The translations under genes and the position numbers were made by a program. From Chryseobacterium aahli (GTDB lineage Bacteria; Bacteroidota; Bacteroidia; Flavobacteriales; Weeksellaceae), in contig NZ_JALDNB010000006.1 of NCBI RefSeq assembly GCF_022699665.1, forward strand, positions 50,070 to 114,069: a stretch of DNA of 64,000 nt. Direction: 5' to 3'. The first letter of the stretch is position 1. The number at the start of each line of letters is the position of its first letter. The notes under the pieces are model-generated. The model made no database searches. It was not told where the DNA came from and was given only the letters and a program-made list of their open reading frames with translations. Of the stretch, positions 1 through 8,836 are shown piece after piece.

Positions 1-227
1 TTATCATTTTTGGCAAGCACAGCTTCATCAACGATAATCCGGTTGCTGGTTTTTACAAAATCCATTGTGTCTTTTGCGAAAATGTCCTGTTCAAGCCTTG
101 CTGCAAGTATGCTGTCCTTCTTTATACTGTCTTTTGGAAGGTTCGGATTTTTCCACGAGAAAATTTGAGCGTTATTCAGTGATAAGCCCAAGAGAAAAAC
201 GAAGAATATCAGTAGAGAATTCCGCAA
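1..227 (-). CDS. Secreted protein of unknown function, N-terminal part
   Basis: The reading frame is open from a TTG codon at 227 to the window edge, giving 75 residues. They begin MRNSLLIFFVFLLGLSLNNA, a typical signal peptide ending before Gln, followed by a Lys/Asp/Ser-rich stretch (SWKNPNLPKDSIKKDS). No ATG lies in a suitable place, so a TTG start is inferred from the position of the signal peptide. The protein is therefore probably exported to the periplasm or outer membrane. The fragment is too short to assign a family. It is divergent from the T9SS cargo gene that starts at 377. Confidence 0.55.
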   Translation of the reverse strand, partial: MRNSLLIFFVFLLGLSLNNAQIFSWKNPNLPKDSIKKDSILAARLEQDIFAKDTMDFVKTSNRIIVDEAVLAKND

Positions 228-310
228 GTTTTCGAAAATAATTTGTAAAAATAACTAAAAAATATGAACAGTTTTAGTTTTAATATTATTAACAAAAAAT
301 TAATCTTATT

Positions 311-343
311 TTTGACTTAAAAGCAAAAAGACCCCTAATTTTG
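311..343 (+). promoter_or_regulatory. Bacteroidota-type promoter for the first T9SS cargo gene
   Basis: TTG at 312-314 and TAATTTTG at 336-343 are separated by 21 bases. This matches the Bacteroidota sigma-A consensus TTG-N(19-21)-TAnnTTTG exactly. The start codon at 377 lies 34 bases downstream of the -7 box. Activity is inferred from the sequence match only. Confidence 0.6.
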
Positions 344-376
344 CGGTATAAATTATTAATAATAAAATTTTAAGTT

Positions 377-1306
377 ATGAAAAAGATTTATTCTTTAGCA
401 ATGATTGGGTTGGCAAGTTTGGTATTCGGACAAATAAGTCTTACGAATATCGGTACTGCATATACTCAGAATTTTGATGGTTTAGCAAGTGGTACTTCTA
501 CAGTATTAACTGGTTCATTAGCGGGTTGGGCTATTTCTGAATCAGGAAGTAATGCTAATACATCTTACGTTGCTGATAATGGAAACGCAAATGCAGGTAA
601 TACTTATAGTTATGGAACAATAGGTTCTACAGATAGAGCTTTAGGAGCACTTGCAAGTGGAAGTTTAGAGTCAAGATGGGGAGCTCAGTTTGAAAACAAT
701 ACGGGCTTAGTTATTAATCAACTGTTGATTTCTTATGTAGGAGAGCAGTGGAGATTCGGTGGTGGCAGATCTACTCAAGATCATATTATTTTTGAAATAA
801 GCACAAATGCGACATCTTTAAATAATGGAACTTGGACGGCTGTGACTGCTCTTGATTATCTCTCTTCAAATATTGCTGGTAATGCAGGATCAAGAGATGG
901 TAATAACTCTACTTATAAAACAGCTGTTAATGGTACAGTTACCGGATTAAATATTTCTGCTGGATCTACTTTTTGGATTAGATTTGTTGACGAAAATATT
1001 ACAGGAAATGATGATGGTTTAGCAATTGATGACTTTTCTTTAACTCCTCAAAACTCTGGAAGTCTATCTACTGCTGATGTTAAAAATTCTAAGAATTTAT
1101 TTGTGAAAAATACGGTAGTGAAAAATGAGATTACATTCGGGACAAAGGCACAAGTGAAAATTTATTCTGTAAATGGGCAGCTTGTAAAAACTGCAGATGT
1201 TACTGAAAATAAATCTTTGAATGTTGCTGATTTACAAAATGGTATCTACATTGTTACAGGATTAGTGGAAGGTAAAAACGTTTCTCAGAAAATTATTAAA
1301 AACTAA
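377..1306 (+). CDS. T9SS type A sorting domain-containing secreted protein
   Basis: 309 residues. A signal peptide (MKKIYSLAMIGLASLVFGQ) directs Sec export. The middle, about residues 28-225, is a Gly/Ser/Asn-rich beta domain with the motif NFDGLASGT near its start and WIRFVDEN...DDGLAIDDFSL at its end, as in lectin-like or choice-of-anchor domains of secreted Bacteroidota proteins. The last 70 or so residues (FVKNTVVKNEITFG... IYSVNGQLVKTADV... GIYIVTG... SQKIIKN) form a type A T9SS C-terminal sorting domain, so the protein should cross the outer membrane through the T9SS and be anchored or released. No catalytic motif is visible. It is the first of three tandem T9SS cargo genes and has its own promoter and terminator. 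Confidence 0.85.
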   Translation: MKKIYSLAMIGLASLVFGQISLTNIGTAYTQNFDGLASGTSTVLTGSLAGWAISESGSNANTSYVADNGNANAGNTYSYGTIGSTDRALGALASGSLESRWGAQFENNTGLVINQLLISYVGEQWRFGGGRSTQDHIIFEISTNATSLNNGTWTAVTALDYLSSNIAGNAGSRDGNNSTYKTAVNGTVTGLNISAGSTFWIRFVDENITGNDDGLAIDDFSLTPQNSGSLSTADVKNSKNLFVKNTVVKNEITFGTKAQVKIYSVNGQLVKTADVTENKSLNVADLQNGIYIVTGLVEGKNVSQKIIKN

Positions 1307-1328
1307 TTTTAACTAATTGTTAATTATA

Positions 1329-1360
1329 AACCGTGACTTTTTGTAAGTCATGGTTTTTTA
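1329..1360 (+). terminator. Intrinsic terminator after the first T9SS cargo gene
   Basis: A 10-bp stem (AACCGTGACT pairing with AGTCATGGTT, one G-U pair) with a short loop is followed by a run of T residues, 22 bases after the stop codon. Confidence 0.75.
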
Positions 1361-1390
1361 TTATTTTTACAAAAATAAAATATTTAAATT

Positions 1391-2266
1391 ATGAAAAAAA
1401 TCTTTACAATTTTAGGTCTAATATCAACAGCGGCGTTCATGAACGCACAGATTGTTATTAATGAAGTGTATGGTGGTGGTGGTAATTCTGGAGCTACCTT
1501 TAAAAGTGATTTTGTTGAGCTAATTAATAATGGAAGTAGTTCAGTTGTTTTGAATGGTGCCTATTTACAGTATGCTTCTGCAGGAGGTAACTTTGGACCT
1601 GCTGGAACTAGTACTGATCCTTTAAACAATAAACTGGCTTTGCCTTCAATAACTTTAAATCCTGGACAAAAATATTTGATTAAATTAGCGACAGGAACTG
1701 GAGGTACTGTTGATTTACCTGCACCTGATTTTACACCTAGCGGAACGGCCTATCCAAATCAACCTCTAGCTCTTTCTGGTACAGGAGGGAAAATTGCGTT
1801 AACTTCTAATAGTACAAACCCTACAGCTGCAAATAGTTCAAATGTTTTAGATTTTGTAGGCTGGAGTAGCGGAGCTAGTTTATTTGAAGGCACTAGTTAT
1901 GCACCTGGAACAGCAAATGCAACATCTATATCAAGAACTAATGGTATTGATACCAATAATAATAATACTGATTTTACAGTTGGTACACCGACTCCTGAAA
2001 ATTCCACTTCTGGTTCATTAGCAGTTTCAGATTTAAACAAAACAAAATCAAGTTTCATCAAGAATACATTCGTTAAAAACGAAGAAATTACTTTCGGAGC
2101 TGATGTGAAAGATGTGAAAGTTTACACACTTACAGGCCAGGTTGTAAAAACAGGTTCTGTGAAAAACGGAGCTACTCTTAATGTTGCTGAATTACAAAAA
2201 GGAAACTATATTGTAACAGGAACTGTAAACAATCAATCGGTTTCTCAGAAAATTTTGAAAGACTAA
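1391..2266 (+). CDS. Lamin tail domain protein with T9SS type A sorting domain
   Basis: 291 residues. The signal peptide is MKKIFTILGLISTAAFMNAQ. Immediately after it, IVINEVYGGGGNSG...DFVELINNGSSSVVLNG matches the start of a lamin tail domain (LTD), an Ig-like fold found in many secreted bacterial proteins. This domain covers about residues 21-200 and contains SNVLDFVGWSSG and a Thr/Asn-rich end. The last 75 residues are a T9SS type A sorting domain (FIKNTFVKNEEITFGADVK...SQKILKD) almost identical to that of the next gene. No enzyme domain is fused to the LTD, so a structural or adhesive surface role is likely, but this is inference. It is a tandem paralogue of the gene at 2429. Confidence 0.88.
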   Translation: MKKIFTILGLISTAAFMNAQIVINEVYGGGGNSGATFKSDFVELINNGSSSVVLNGAYLQYASAGGNFGPAGTSTDPLNNKLALPSITLNPGQKYLIKLATGTGGTVDLPAPDFTPSGTAYPNQPLALSGTGGKIALTSNSTNPTAANSSNVLDFVGWSSGASLFEGTSYAPGTANATSISRTNGIDTNNNNTDFTVGTPTPENSTSGSLAVSDLNKTKSSFIKNTFVKNEEITFGADVKDVKVYTLTGQVVKTGSVKNGATLNVAELQKGNYIVTGTVNNQSVSQKILKD

Positions 2267-2287
2267 ATATTTTAAAATATTTAAATC

Positions 2288-2317
2288 AAAAAAACCGCTT
2301 CGATAAGCGGTTTTTTT
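2288..2317 (+). terminator. Intrinsic terminator
   Basis: AAAACCGCTT and AAGCGGTTTT form a perfect stem around a short CGAT loop, followed by T residues. It lies about 20 bases after the stop of the first LTD gene. Confidence 0.8.
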
Positions 2318-2428
2318 ACGTTGTTTGGTGAAAGTTTTTTTTTGAATTTTTTAAAATATGTGGTATTTGATTATTTATTTGGTATTAAATTTGCATAATT
2401 TATTGTAAAATCAATAAATATTATCACC

Positions 2429-3286
2429 ATGAAAAAAGTATTTACTTTTATCGGACTAGTTTCGATAGCTGCATTTTTTAATGCTCAGATTGTAATTAAT
2501 GAAGTCTATACTGGAGGGGGGGTGCTCGGAATTGCAGTTCTCACCCATGATTTCATAGAACTTAAGAATATTGGCTCTTCTACAACTACATTAAATGGAG
2601 CAACCATTCAGTATGGTCCCGCAACTGGCGGATTTACTCAATACCATACGCTTCCTTCCATTACTTTGAGTCCGGGACAGACTTACTTAATTCAGGAAGG
2701 TACTAAAGGAGGAGGAGTGATCAATCTTATTAATCCAAATCTTGTAGTTGGTGTTGTTGTGAATTTTGATGGATCGCCGGCTGTGGGTATAGGATTAGGG
2801 ATCGGACTAACCTCTGGTAAAGTCGCTTTGGCAAGTAATGCTACTCAGGTTACTGGGCCAACTGCATCGAATGTGATTGACTTTGTAGGTTACGGATTGG
2901 TAAATCAATATGAAGGTTCCGGGGCTGCGCCATCACCTACAATTTTAAATTCAATTACAAGAACTTCAGGTGATACCAATAATAATGCGGCTGATTTTAC
3001 TGTAACGCTTCCAAGCCCGTCATCAAGTGTTTTGGCTGTAAATGATTTTAACAATACGGATAAACAATCATATTTTATTAAAAATACATTCGTGAAAAAT
3101 AATGAAATCACCTTTGGTGCTGATGTGAAAGATATAAAAGTCTATAACTCTACAGGACAACTAGTGAAAACTGCTTCCGTAAAAGAAGGGGCTGTTTTGA
3201 ATGTAGCAGAATTGCAAAAGGGAAATTACATTGTGACCGGAACGGTGAATAATCAACCGATTTCTCAGAAAATTTTAAAAGATTAA
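2429..3286 (+). CDS. Lamin tail domain protein with T9SS type A sorting domain (paralogue)
   Basis: 285 residues. The signal peptide MKKVFTFIGLVSIAAFFNAQ is followed by an LTD beginning IVINEVYTGGG and containing HDFIELKNIGSS and SNVIDFVGYG. The C-terminal 75 residues are the T9SS type A sorting domain (FIKNTFVKNNEITFGADVK...GNYIVTGTVNNQPISQKILKD). Identity with the preceding gene is highest in the signal peptide and sorting domain, while the LTD body has diverged, as expected after tandem duplication. A TAAATTTG box at 2386-2393 is a plausible -7 element, although no TTG sits at the ideal distance. Confidence 0.87.
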   Translation: MKKVFTFIGLVSIAAFFNAQIVINEVYTGGGVLGIAVLTHDFIELKNIGSSTTTLNGATIQYGPATGGFTQYHTLPSITLSPGQTYLIQEGTKGGGVINLINPNLVVGVVVNFDGSPAVGIGLGIGLTSGKVALASNATQVTGPTASNVIDFVGYGLVNQYEGSGAAPSPTILNSITRTSGDTNNNAADFTVTLPSPSSSVLAVNDFNNTDKQSYFIKNTFVKNNEITFGADVKDIKVYNSTGQLVKTASVKEGAVLNVAELQKGNYIVTGTVNNQPISQKILKD

Positions 3287-3310
3287 TTTAATGTTAGTTT
3301 TGATTAAATG

Positions 3311-3346
3311 AAACAGCTGCATGATGATAATCGCAGCTGTTTTTTA
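3311..3346 (+). terminator. Intrinsic terminator after the T9SS cargo cluster
   Basis: AAACAGCTGC pairs with GCAGCTGTTT around a 12-base loop, followed by T residues. The convergent minus-strand gene ends at 3350, so the hairpin may also serve that side. Confidence 0.7.
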
Positions 3347-3349
3347 ATA

Positions 3350-6169
3350 TTAGTACCAACCTCTTCTCGCAGCATTAATAATGGTGCTTAAATTTAAAAT
3401 CAAAGTATATCTGATTCGTTTTCCGTAATCTTTAAACCCAGGCTCAAAACCTAAAGTAGATTGTACCGGAAAGTAAATTTCAAGAAAATCAGGAATTAGT
3501 CTTACTTTTACACCGCTGTCCCAAATAAACTGTGTAGGATTGTTTTTATTTTTGTAAACTCCCGCATCGGCGTAAATGTGGAAAATTTTCCAAACGCTGG
3601 TGTCAACATTTAATGATGTGATAAATTGGTTAACCGTTCCCGGAATAAAAGATTTAAAACCGCCATCAGCCAAAATAAATTGTTGCGAGAGAATTCCTCC
3701 GGTTGCACTCTGTCCCAAGAGGTTGTAAGAAAAAGAATAGTCAGAAACTCTTGCAATTCCAAAATCGAACGTGTTGTTTCGGGTTTCGTTTCTGGCAAAA
3801 TATCCGGCAAATAATCTTAAACTTAATTTCTGTCTTGGTGCAAATTCCCATCTGTAAAAAGCTTCCCCAGTGATTTTATTGAAATCTTTCATCGCCTGAG
3901 TGCTGATGCTGAAACTTTTCTCATGGATCATCTGATTATCGGCATATCCGTATCCTAAAGCCCAAAGATTATATTTGTCATAATCACGGTTTGCAACCAT
4001 TTTTGCATTCAGATCTCGCTGAAAATAATTGTATGAAAAACTCACACCCTGACTGACAGTGCTTCGCGGATCTTTTCTGAAATTGATGTTGGAGTACAGA
4101 GAGCCTTTGCGATATGCCAAATCATAATCATAATGAAAATACGATCCGGAAACTCCGAAAGTTAAACTTCGAATGACGCTTTCTGCAGGCAGAAAAGAGT
4201 AGGCTACTGCACCCGATCCTGTAAGTTTTCCGGTTCCTGTACTGAAAGACGGAGTAATAGAATACAAAAACTTCTGATCAAAAAGTGACTGGTTTTTAAA
4301 ATTTATCCCAATCAAAAATTTGTCATACGTGTTGGTAAAACGAATTCTCGGGTTCAGGTAAATTTCATTGAATTCCGGATTGGGAATATCTTTGATCAGT
4401 TTAAATTTAATTTTTTTTGAATTTGAAAATAATCCTTTTGTATACAGTAAGTTATCTCGGTAATTGGCTTCCGGGAAAATGTAATCGTCATTTAAAGTTA
4501 TCTTATAAATGTTTTCTGACGGAAGATTAACGGTTTTCTGTCTTTCGTTTTTCTCGGTTTCTATCCAGTACGATTTTTTCTCACCGCTTCTGGTTTGGGT
4601 TTCCAGTTTTACGGGAATTGCATCATCTGTATTTTTAGCAATTCTGATTTCCAGAGAATCTTCTTTCGTCTTAAATTTTTTAAGTTTAAAATTAACTCGG
4701 TTTTTCTGTTTTAAAAACTCTGTTAAATAATCTGTTGAGGGTTCTTTTTGAGAGAGTTCTTTCAAAAATGCTTCAGGATTGATTGGTTTGTCTCTGTTTT
4801 CTGCGATATATTTTTTAACTAAATCATTGAAGTTTCCTTCACCCATTTTATTCGCAGAAAAACTGAAAAGACTTCCCGTCTCAAAACTGCTGATGGCCAT
4901 ATCGTTGAAATTACTCAAAGCAGAAAATGGTTCGTCAATTTTTTGATCCAAATTCTGAGACATAATGTATTGATATGCCAAGCCATAACGGTCGAGTAAC
5001 TTTACGTCGGATGCGTGAAACCATTTTAAAGGTTTGATTCCTAAAATATTGGTTTCGGGAAGATTGCCCAGAAGTTTGGTTTCTCCGTAGAATTTTTTTA
5101 AATATTGAGTTTCAAGATAAGATTTCAGTCCGTTTTTGAACCAATGGTGATCTTCTTTATCGGTGATAAGGCTTTCGTCTAAAATTTTCTTGGCGATAAT
5201 CCCAAAATAGTCGAGGTCAACCTTTTCAGCATCTGTGAAAAGTTTAAAACGATATTTCCAAAAACTGATGTCGTTATTTCCGAAAAAATCTTCCTTAGTT
5301 CTGAATTTATCTGAAATGAAAAGTCTCTCAGGGACAAAACCTATTTTCTCTTTGATAAATTTTAAATGCAGAGGAAGATAAAATTCCAAATTCTGAATCT
5401 CTTGCGGACTGATATTGTAACCAAATTTTATTTCAGTACGAATATCTTCCGTATTCACATTAATCGTAGGGAATTGATTTTGAGAAATGATAAATTCGGG
5501 ATCAGAATCTAAATATCCGTTGAAAGAATTAATATTGTTCTGTTGAAGATTTCCTTCTACAAAATAATTAATTGGCAAATCGAAATTAACAGTCCAATGC
5601 GTATTGAAGTTTACCGATTCTTCAATGTCGTGGTAATTTCTTTTAGAAATATTGTCCGGATCAAAATGATCCGGAACAATAAAGAAATATTTTAAAGCGA
5701 TGTTGTTTTCAGAAGTTCCGTATCCTGTAAAATTTTTATCAGGAAGTTGAATCTGATACTGTAATTGTAATGTAATGCTTTCGCCAACTTGCAAAGGTTG
5801 ATTGAGAATAAAAAATAAATTTTCTTCAGATACGTTGCTGACGGAAACGGGCAGATTCTTTTCGCTATTAATTTTAAAGTCTAAAATTTTACCTAATGCT
5901 TCCGGCTTTGCAAAATGGAGACTGTTATTTCGGTCTTCGAGTTTTCGGTAGACTAAAGATGTTCCTCTTTTGTTGTAAGCGGCCACCCAATTGAGAAGTT
6001 TAATGCTGTCTAAGGGTTTTTCAGAGTGATTATGATAAATAATTTCCTGATTAACTTCCAGAATTTTTTTGTTCTGAGATAATTTTGCAGCAATATAAAT
6101 GCTGTCTTTTTGTGCAGAAACCTGTACAACTCCCCAAAACAAAATAAAACAAATACTAAACTTTTTCAA
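3350..6169 (-). CDS. Outer-membrane beta-barrel protein with zinc-less M1 aminopeptidase-like domain
   Basis: 939 residues with signal peptide MKKFSICFILFWGVVQVSAQ. Residues about 20-230 resemble the N-terminal beta domain of M1 peptidases. Residues about 250-490 resemble the M1 catalytic fold: HHWFKNGLKSYLETQYL sits where M1 enzymes carry W-L-N-E-G-x-A-x-Y-x-E. The expected zinc motif HExxH is absent, the corresponding stretch reading about GIIAKKILDES, so the domain is probably not catalytic. From about residue 600 the sequence alternates polar and aromatic residues in strand-like blocks and ends in an aromatic residue (RRGWY), as in an outer-membrane beta-barrel. The protein may be a transporter or assembly factor with a pseudo-peptidase periplasmic domain. 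The role is unknown. Confidence 0.7.
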   Translation of the reverse strand: MKKFSICFILFWGVVQVSAQKDSIYIAAKLSQNKKILEVNQEIIYHNHSEKPLDSIKLLNWVAAYNKRGTSLVYRKLEDRNNSLHFAKPEALGKILDFKINSEKNLPVSVSNVSEENLFFILNQPLQVGESITLQLQYQIQLPDKNFTGYGTSENNIALKYFFIVPDHFDPDNISKRNYHDIEESVNFNTHWTVNFDLPINYFVEGNLQQNNINSFNGYLDSDPEFIISQNQFPTINVNTEDIRTEIKFGYNISPQEIQNLEFYLPLHLKFIKEKIGFVPERLFISDKFRTKEDFFGNNDISFWKYRFKLFTDAEKVDLDYFGIIAKKILDESLITDKEDHHWFKNGLKSYLETQYLKKFYGETKLLGNLPETNILGIKPLKWFHASDVKLLDRYGLAYQYIMSQNLDQKIDEPFSALSNFNDMAISSFETGSLFSFSANKMGEGNFNDLVKKYIAENRDKPINPEAFLKELSQKEPSTDYLTEFLKQKNRVNFKLKKFKTKEDSLEIRIAKNTDDAIPVKLETQTRSGEKKSYWIETEKNERQKTVNLPSENIYKITLNDDYIFPEANYRDNLLYTKGLFSNSKKIKFKLIKDIPNPEFNEIYLNPRIRFTNTYDKFLIGINFKNQSLFDQKFLYSITPSFSTGTGKLTGSGAVAYSFLPAESVIRSLTFGVSGSYFHYDYDLAYRKGSLYSNINFRKDPRSTVSQGVSFSYNYFQRDLNAKMVANRDYDKYNLWALGYGYADNQMIHEKSFSISTQAMKDFNKITGEAFYRWEFAPRQKLSLRLFAGYFARNETRNNTFDFGIARVSDYSFSYNLLGQSATGGILSQQFILADGGFKSFIPGTVNQFITSLNVDTSVWKIFHIYADAGVYKNKNNPTQFIWDSGVKVRLIPDFLEIYFPVQSTLGFEPGFKDYGKRIRYTLILNLSTIINAARRGWY

Positions 6170-6221
6170 ATTGATGATAAAGCACCAAATATAACTTATT
6201 TAAAATACAATAAAGATGATT

Positions 6222-7601
6222 TTACTGCTGAATTGCTTTTTTTTCTAAAGAATTAATATAGGCTTTCCAACCTTCATTTTTGTAAGTTACAGCGGCTTCT
6301 CCCGGATTTTCAGATTTGTAAATTCCTCTTCCTACGATAATGAAATCGGTATGAAGCGTTTTGAAAACATGATCCGGAGTGTTGTATTGCTGACCTTTTC
6401 CATCTCCCGAATCTGCAAGGTTCACACCTGGAGTAAACAATAAAATTTCTTCAGGAATTGCATTTTGAGAAACACCACCAATCACGTTTGGATGCGAAAG
6501 AGCAACTTTTAAAGCTTCTTCTCTGTAGCTGTTTGTGGTTAAAGTTCCTTTAGAAGACATTCCGATAATCGCAACAACGCCTACATTTTTGAAACAGTCT
6601 AAAGATTCAAAACCACCAATTACCTGAGAAGTTACGAAGTCTGCCCAATCTGTAATTTTGAAAACTCCGCTTGTAAACTGAAGTTCCTGAGTGTTTCCGA
6701 TGTCAGCAAATTTTCTGTCTTCCATTAATAAAAACTGATGTTTTGCAGCCAGTTCTTTCAAAGGAACAATTGTATTTTGATAATCAAAATCAGAAATAAT
6801 ATCGATGTGTGTTTTTAAAGCAATGATGTGTGGGCCAACTTTATCTGCCAATTCAAGCAACTCTTGTGTAGTAGTCACATCTGCAGAAGCAATAAGGTTG
6901 GATTGTTTTGCTAAAGCAGTTTCTAATAATTTTTTTGAAACCGAATGTTGTGCATTTTCATACTTTTCCTGATATGAAAGTCTTGTTTTTTCTTCAAACT
7001 GAATGTGGTTTCCGGCAAGAAAATCCTGAATTCTTTTCACTTCCTCATCAGAAAGTTCCCCTTCTTCCTGAAGAATAGTGCAAACTTCTGAAATGTTGAA
7101 AAGGGTATGAACTCTATAGCCTTTGCTTTCTAAAAGTTGTTTTCCGCCTTGCTCTCTGTCTAGAACAACTACGATATCGGCAACTTTAAGGTCTTCCTGT
7201 TCAACTTCAGAAATGGTTTCTATCAAAGATTTTCCGGAAGTAATTACATCTTCTACCAAAAGGCAGTTTTGTCCTTTTTGGTAAATTCCTTCAATTAATT
7301 TTTTGGTACCGTAGTTTTTAGCCTCTTTTCTTTTAATAATTAATGGAATATAGCTTTCAAGAGACATCGCTGTAGCCATCGGAAGTGCAGCGTAAGGAAC
7401 TCCGCAAATCAAATCAAAATTATCCAAAGGAAGCATTTCCAATAAATAATTAGCCAAATTTTTTAAAATTTTAGGATCTGAAGCCAAAGGTCTTAAATCT
7501 ACATAAAACGGACTTTCAATTCCGCTTTTTAAGGTAAATCTTCCGAATTTGATGATGCCAAGCTTGTAGCACTCTAAAAAGAATTCTTTTTTACTTTCCA
7601 T
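6222..7601 (-). CDS. Bifunctional orotate phosphoribosyltransferase / OMP decarboxylase (UMP synthase)
   Basis: 459 residues that carry out the last two steps of de novo pyrimidine synthesis, orotate plus PRPP to OMP, then OMP to UMP. The N-terminal half is PyrE-like, with the PRPP-binding motif LLVEDVITSGKSL at about 114-126. The C-terminal half, from about residue 215, is PyrF-like, with the catalytic DRKFADIGNT at about 295-304 and the phosphate loop near VGRGIY. The order OPRT-OMPDC is that of animal and plant UMP synthase, the reverse of some other bacterial fusions. The protein is cytosolic. Both active-site motifs are intact. Confidence 0.93.
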   Translation of the reverse strand: MESKKEFFLECYKLGIIKFGRFTLKSGIESPFYVDLRPLASDPKILKNLANYLLEMLPLDNFDLICGVPYAALPMATAMSLESYIPLIIKRKEAKNYGTKKLIEGIYQKGQNCLLVEDVITSGKSLIETISEVEQEDLKVADIVVVLDREQGGKQLLESKGYRVHTLFNISEVCTILQEEGELSDEEVKRIQDFLAGNHIQFEEKTRLSYQEKYENAQHSVSKKLLETALAKQSNLIASADVTTTQELLELADKVGPHIIALKTHIDIISDFDYQNTIVPLKELAAKHQFLLMEDRKFADIGNTQELQFTSGVFKITDWADFVTSQVIGGFESLDCFKNVGVVAIIGMSSKGTLTTNSYREEALKVALSHPNVIGGVSQNAIPEEILLFTPGVNLADSGDGKGQQYNTPDHVFKTLHTDFIIVGRGIYKSENPGEAAVTYKNEGWKAYINSLEKKAIQQ

Positions 7602-7757
7602 TATTTTTTATTAGATGTTGCAAATTTAAGGAAATGATGTTAAAAGTCAATTGTGAATTTTGCTTCATGGGTAAATAGTGAATTTAAATTTAAAATTTTC
7701 CGTCAATATTTTTAAAACTAGCAAAGAAGTTGCTTCAATATTTACTTTAAAGTTCAT

Positions 7758-7786
7758 AAAAAAACCATCCCGATAAGAATGGTTTT
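7758..7786 (-). terminator. Intrinsic terminator of the YkvA-family gene
   Basis: On the minus strand AAAACCAT and ATGGTTTT pair around a short loop and run into T residues, immediately after the stop codon of the DUF1232 gene. Confidence 0.6.
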
Positions 7787-7791
7787 GAATT

Positions 7792-8136
7792 TTAATTTAC
7801 AATTTCGGCGTCAATTATTTTTGAGCCCTCGGTGCCATATTTTCTCTCAGCTTCCCAAAGTAAAAACTTGTCTACTTCTCTGATCAGTTTCGGAATTGCT
7901 AAAGATAATACCGCTAAATCATCTAAAACTCCCGCAACGATAACGAAATCCGGGATGATATCAATAGGAGAGATTACATAGAGGAGACCAAGTAACGGTA
8001 GGATAAGATCTATCGATTTTACAGGATATTCTCCTTTTCTCCACATTTTCACCATTCTGAAAATGTCAGGAATTTTTTTCACGAAGCCTTTGTGGCTGAT
8101 AGCTTCTTTAGCTAAATTGAGTTTTGAATATTTCAT
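7792..8136 (-). CDS. YkvA family (DUF1232) membrane protein
   Basis: 114 residues. The central block LLGLLYVISPIDIIPDFVIVAGVLDDLAVLSLAI is the diagnostic DUF1232 region, with its SPIDIIPDF core. It probably forms a membrane hairpin. The function of the family is not established. An acidic C-terminal tail follows. The gene stands alone with its own terminator. Confidence 0.88.
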   Translation of the reverse strand: MKYSKLNLAKEAISHKGFVKKIPDIFRMVKMWRKGEYPVKSIDLILPLLGLLYVISPIDIIPDFVIVAGVLDDLAVLSLAIPKLIREVDKFLLWEAERKYGTEGSKIIDAEIVN

Positions 8137-8216
8137 TTTGTGTTTATTTAAAAAATAATTTCAACTCTATAAATTTCTCAAATTCTGTACCAAGTAATTA
8201 TAATATTAAGTTAAAG

Positions 8217-8756
8217 TTATTTAATGATATTGTCAATAAATTGATGGATAGATTCTGCGTCCCAGTCAGTTGCTGCATCTTCTTTAATAAGAATTCTTCC
8301 GTTTTCATCAAGTAAAAAAGTCGTGGGGAACGCTTTCGGGAGGATCTTTTCTGAGATTGGGCTTTGGGCAATGTATACAGGAACTGTATAATTATTTTCT
8401 TTTAAAAATTTTCTTACAGCCGCCTCTTCATCTTTCATTGCAATCAAAACGAAATCTAGATGATCTTTTCTTCTGTCATATAATCTTTGGATTGAAGGCC
8501 ATTCCTTTCTGCATGGCGGACACCAAGTTCCCCAAAAATTCAAAAAAACAGGTTTGTTTCTGAAGTTCTTCATATTGGTACTCGGAACATTGATTCCCTG
8601 AAGATCGATGTCATAGTCATCAGCTTCAATATGTACAGCGTTTTCTACCGTTGCAATCGGGAAAAACAGATCTTTCAGAGAATTTCTGATTCCGGGAACT
8701 AAAAATACAGTTCCAAAAACCGCAAGTACAACGACATATATAATTAATTTTTTCAT
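8217..8756 (-). CDS. TlpA-like thiol-disulfide oxidoreductase
   Basis: 179 residues. The N-terminal hydrophobic segment (MKKLIIYVVVLAVFGTVFLV) anchors the protein in the inner membrane or acts as a signal, so the thioredoxin domain faces the periplasm. NFWGTWCPPCRKEWP holds the CPPC active site, and the cis-proline loop is FPTTFLLDENG. TlpA/ResA proteins reduce periplasmic disulfides, for example in cytochrome c maturation or as an antioxidant function. The substrate here is unknown. Confidence 0.88.
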   Translation of the reverse strand: MKKLIIYVVVLAVFGTVFLVPGIRNSLKDLFFPIATVENAVHIEADDYDIDLQGINVPSTNMKNFRNKPVFLNFWGTWCPPCRKEWPSIQRLYDRRKDHLDFVLIAMKDEEAAVRKFLKENNYTVPVYIAQSPISEKILPKAFPTTFLLDENGRILIKEDAATDWDAESIHQFIDNIIK

Positions 8757-8836
8757 ATAATATTCTATTGTTTTTAAAGGTTATATGTAATCGCTACTTC
8801 ATAATGACCTGTATGACATGACAAATCGCTGCGATT

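Noticed and set aside
2386..2393. Complete promoter for the second LTD gene
   Set aside because: TAAATTTG is a good -7 box, but the nearest upstream TTG is only 16 bases away. A full promoter could not be supported.
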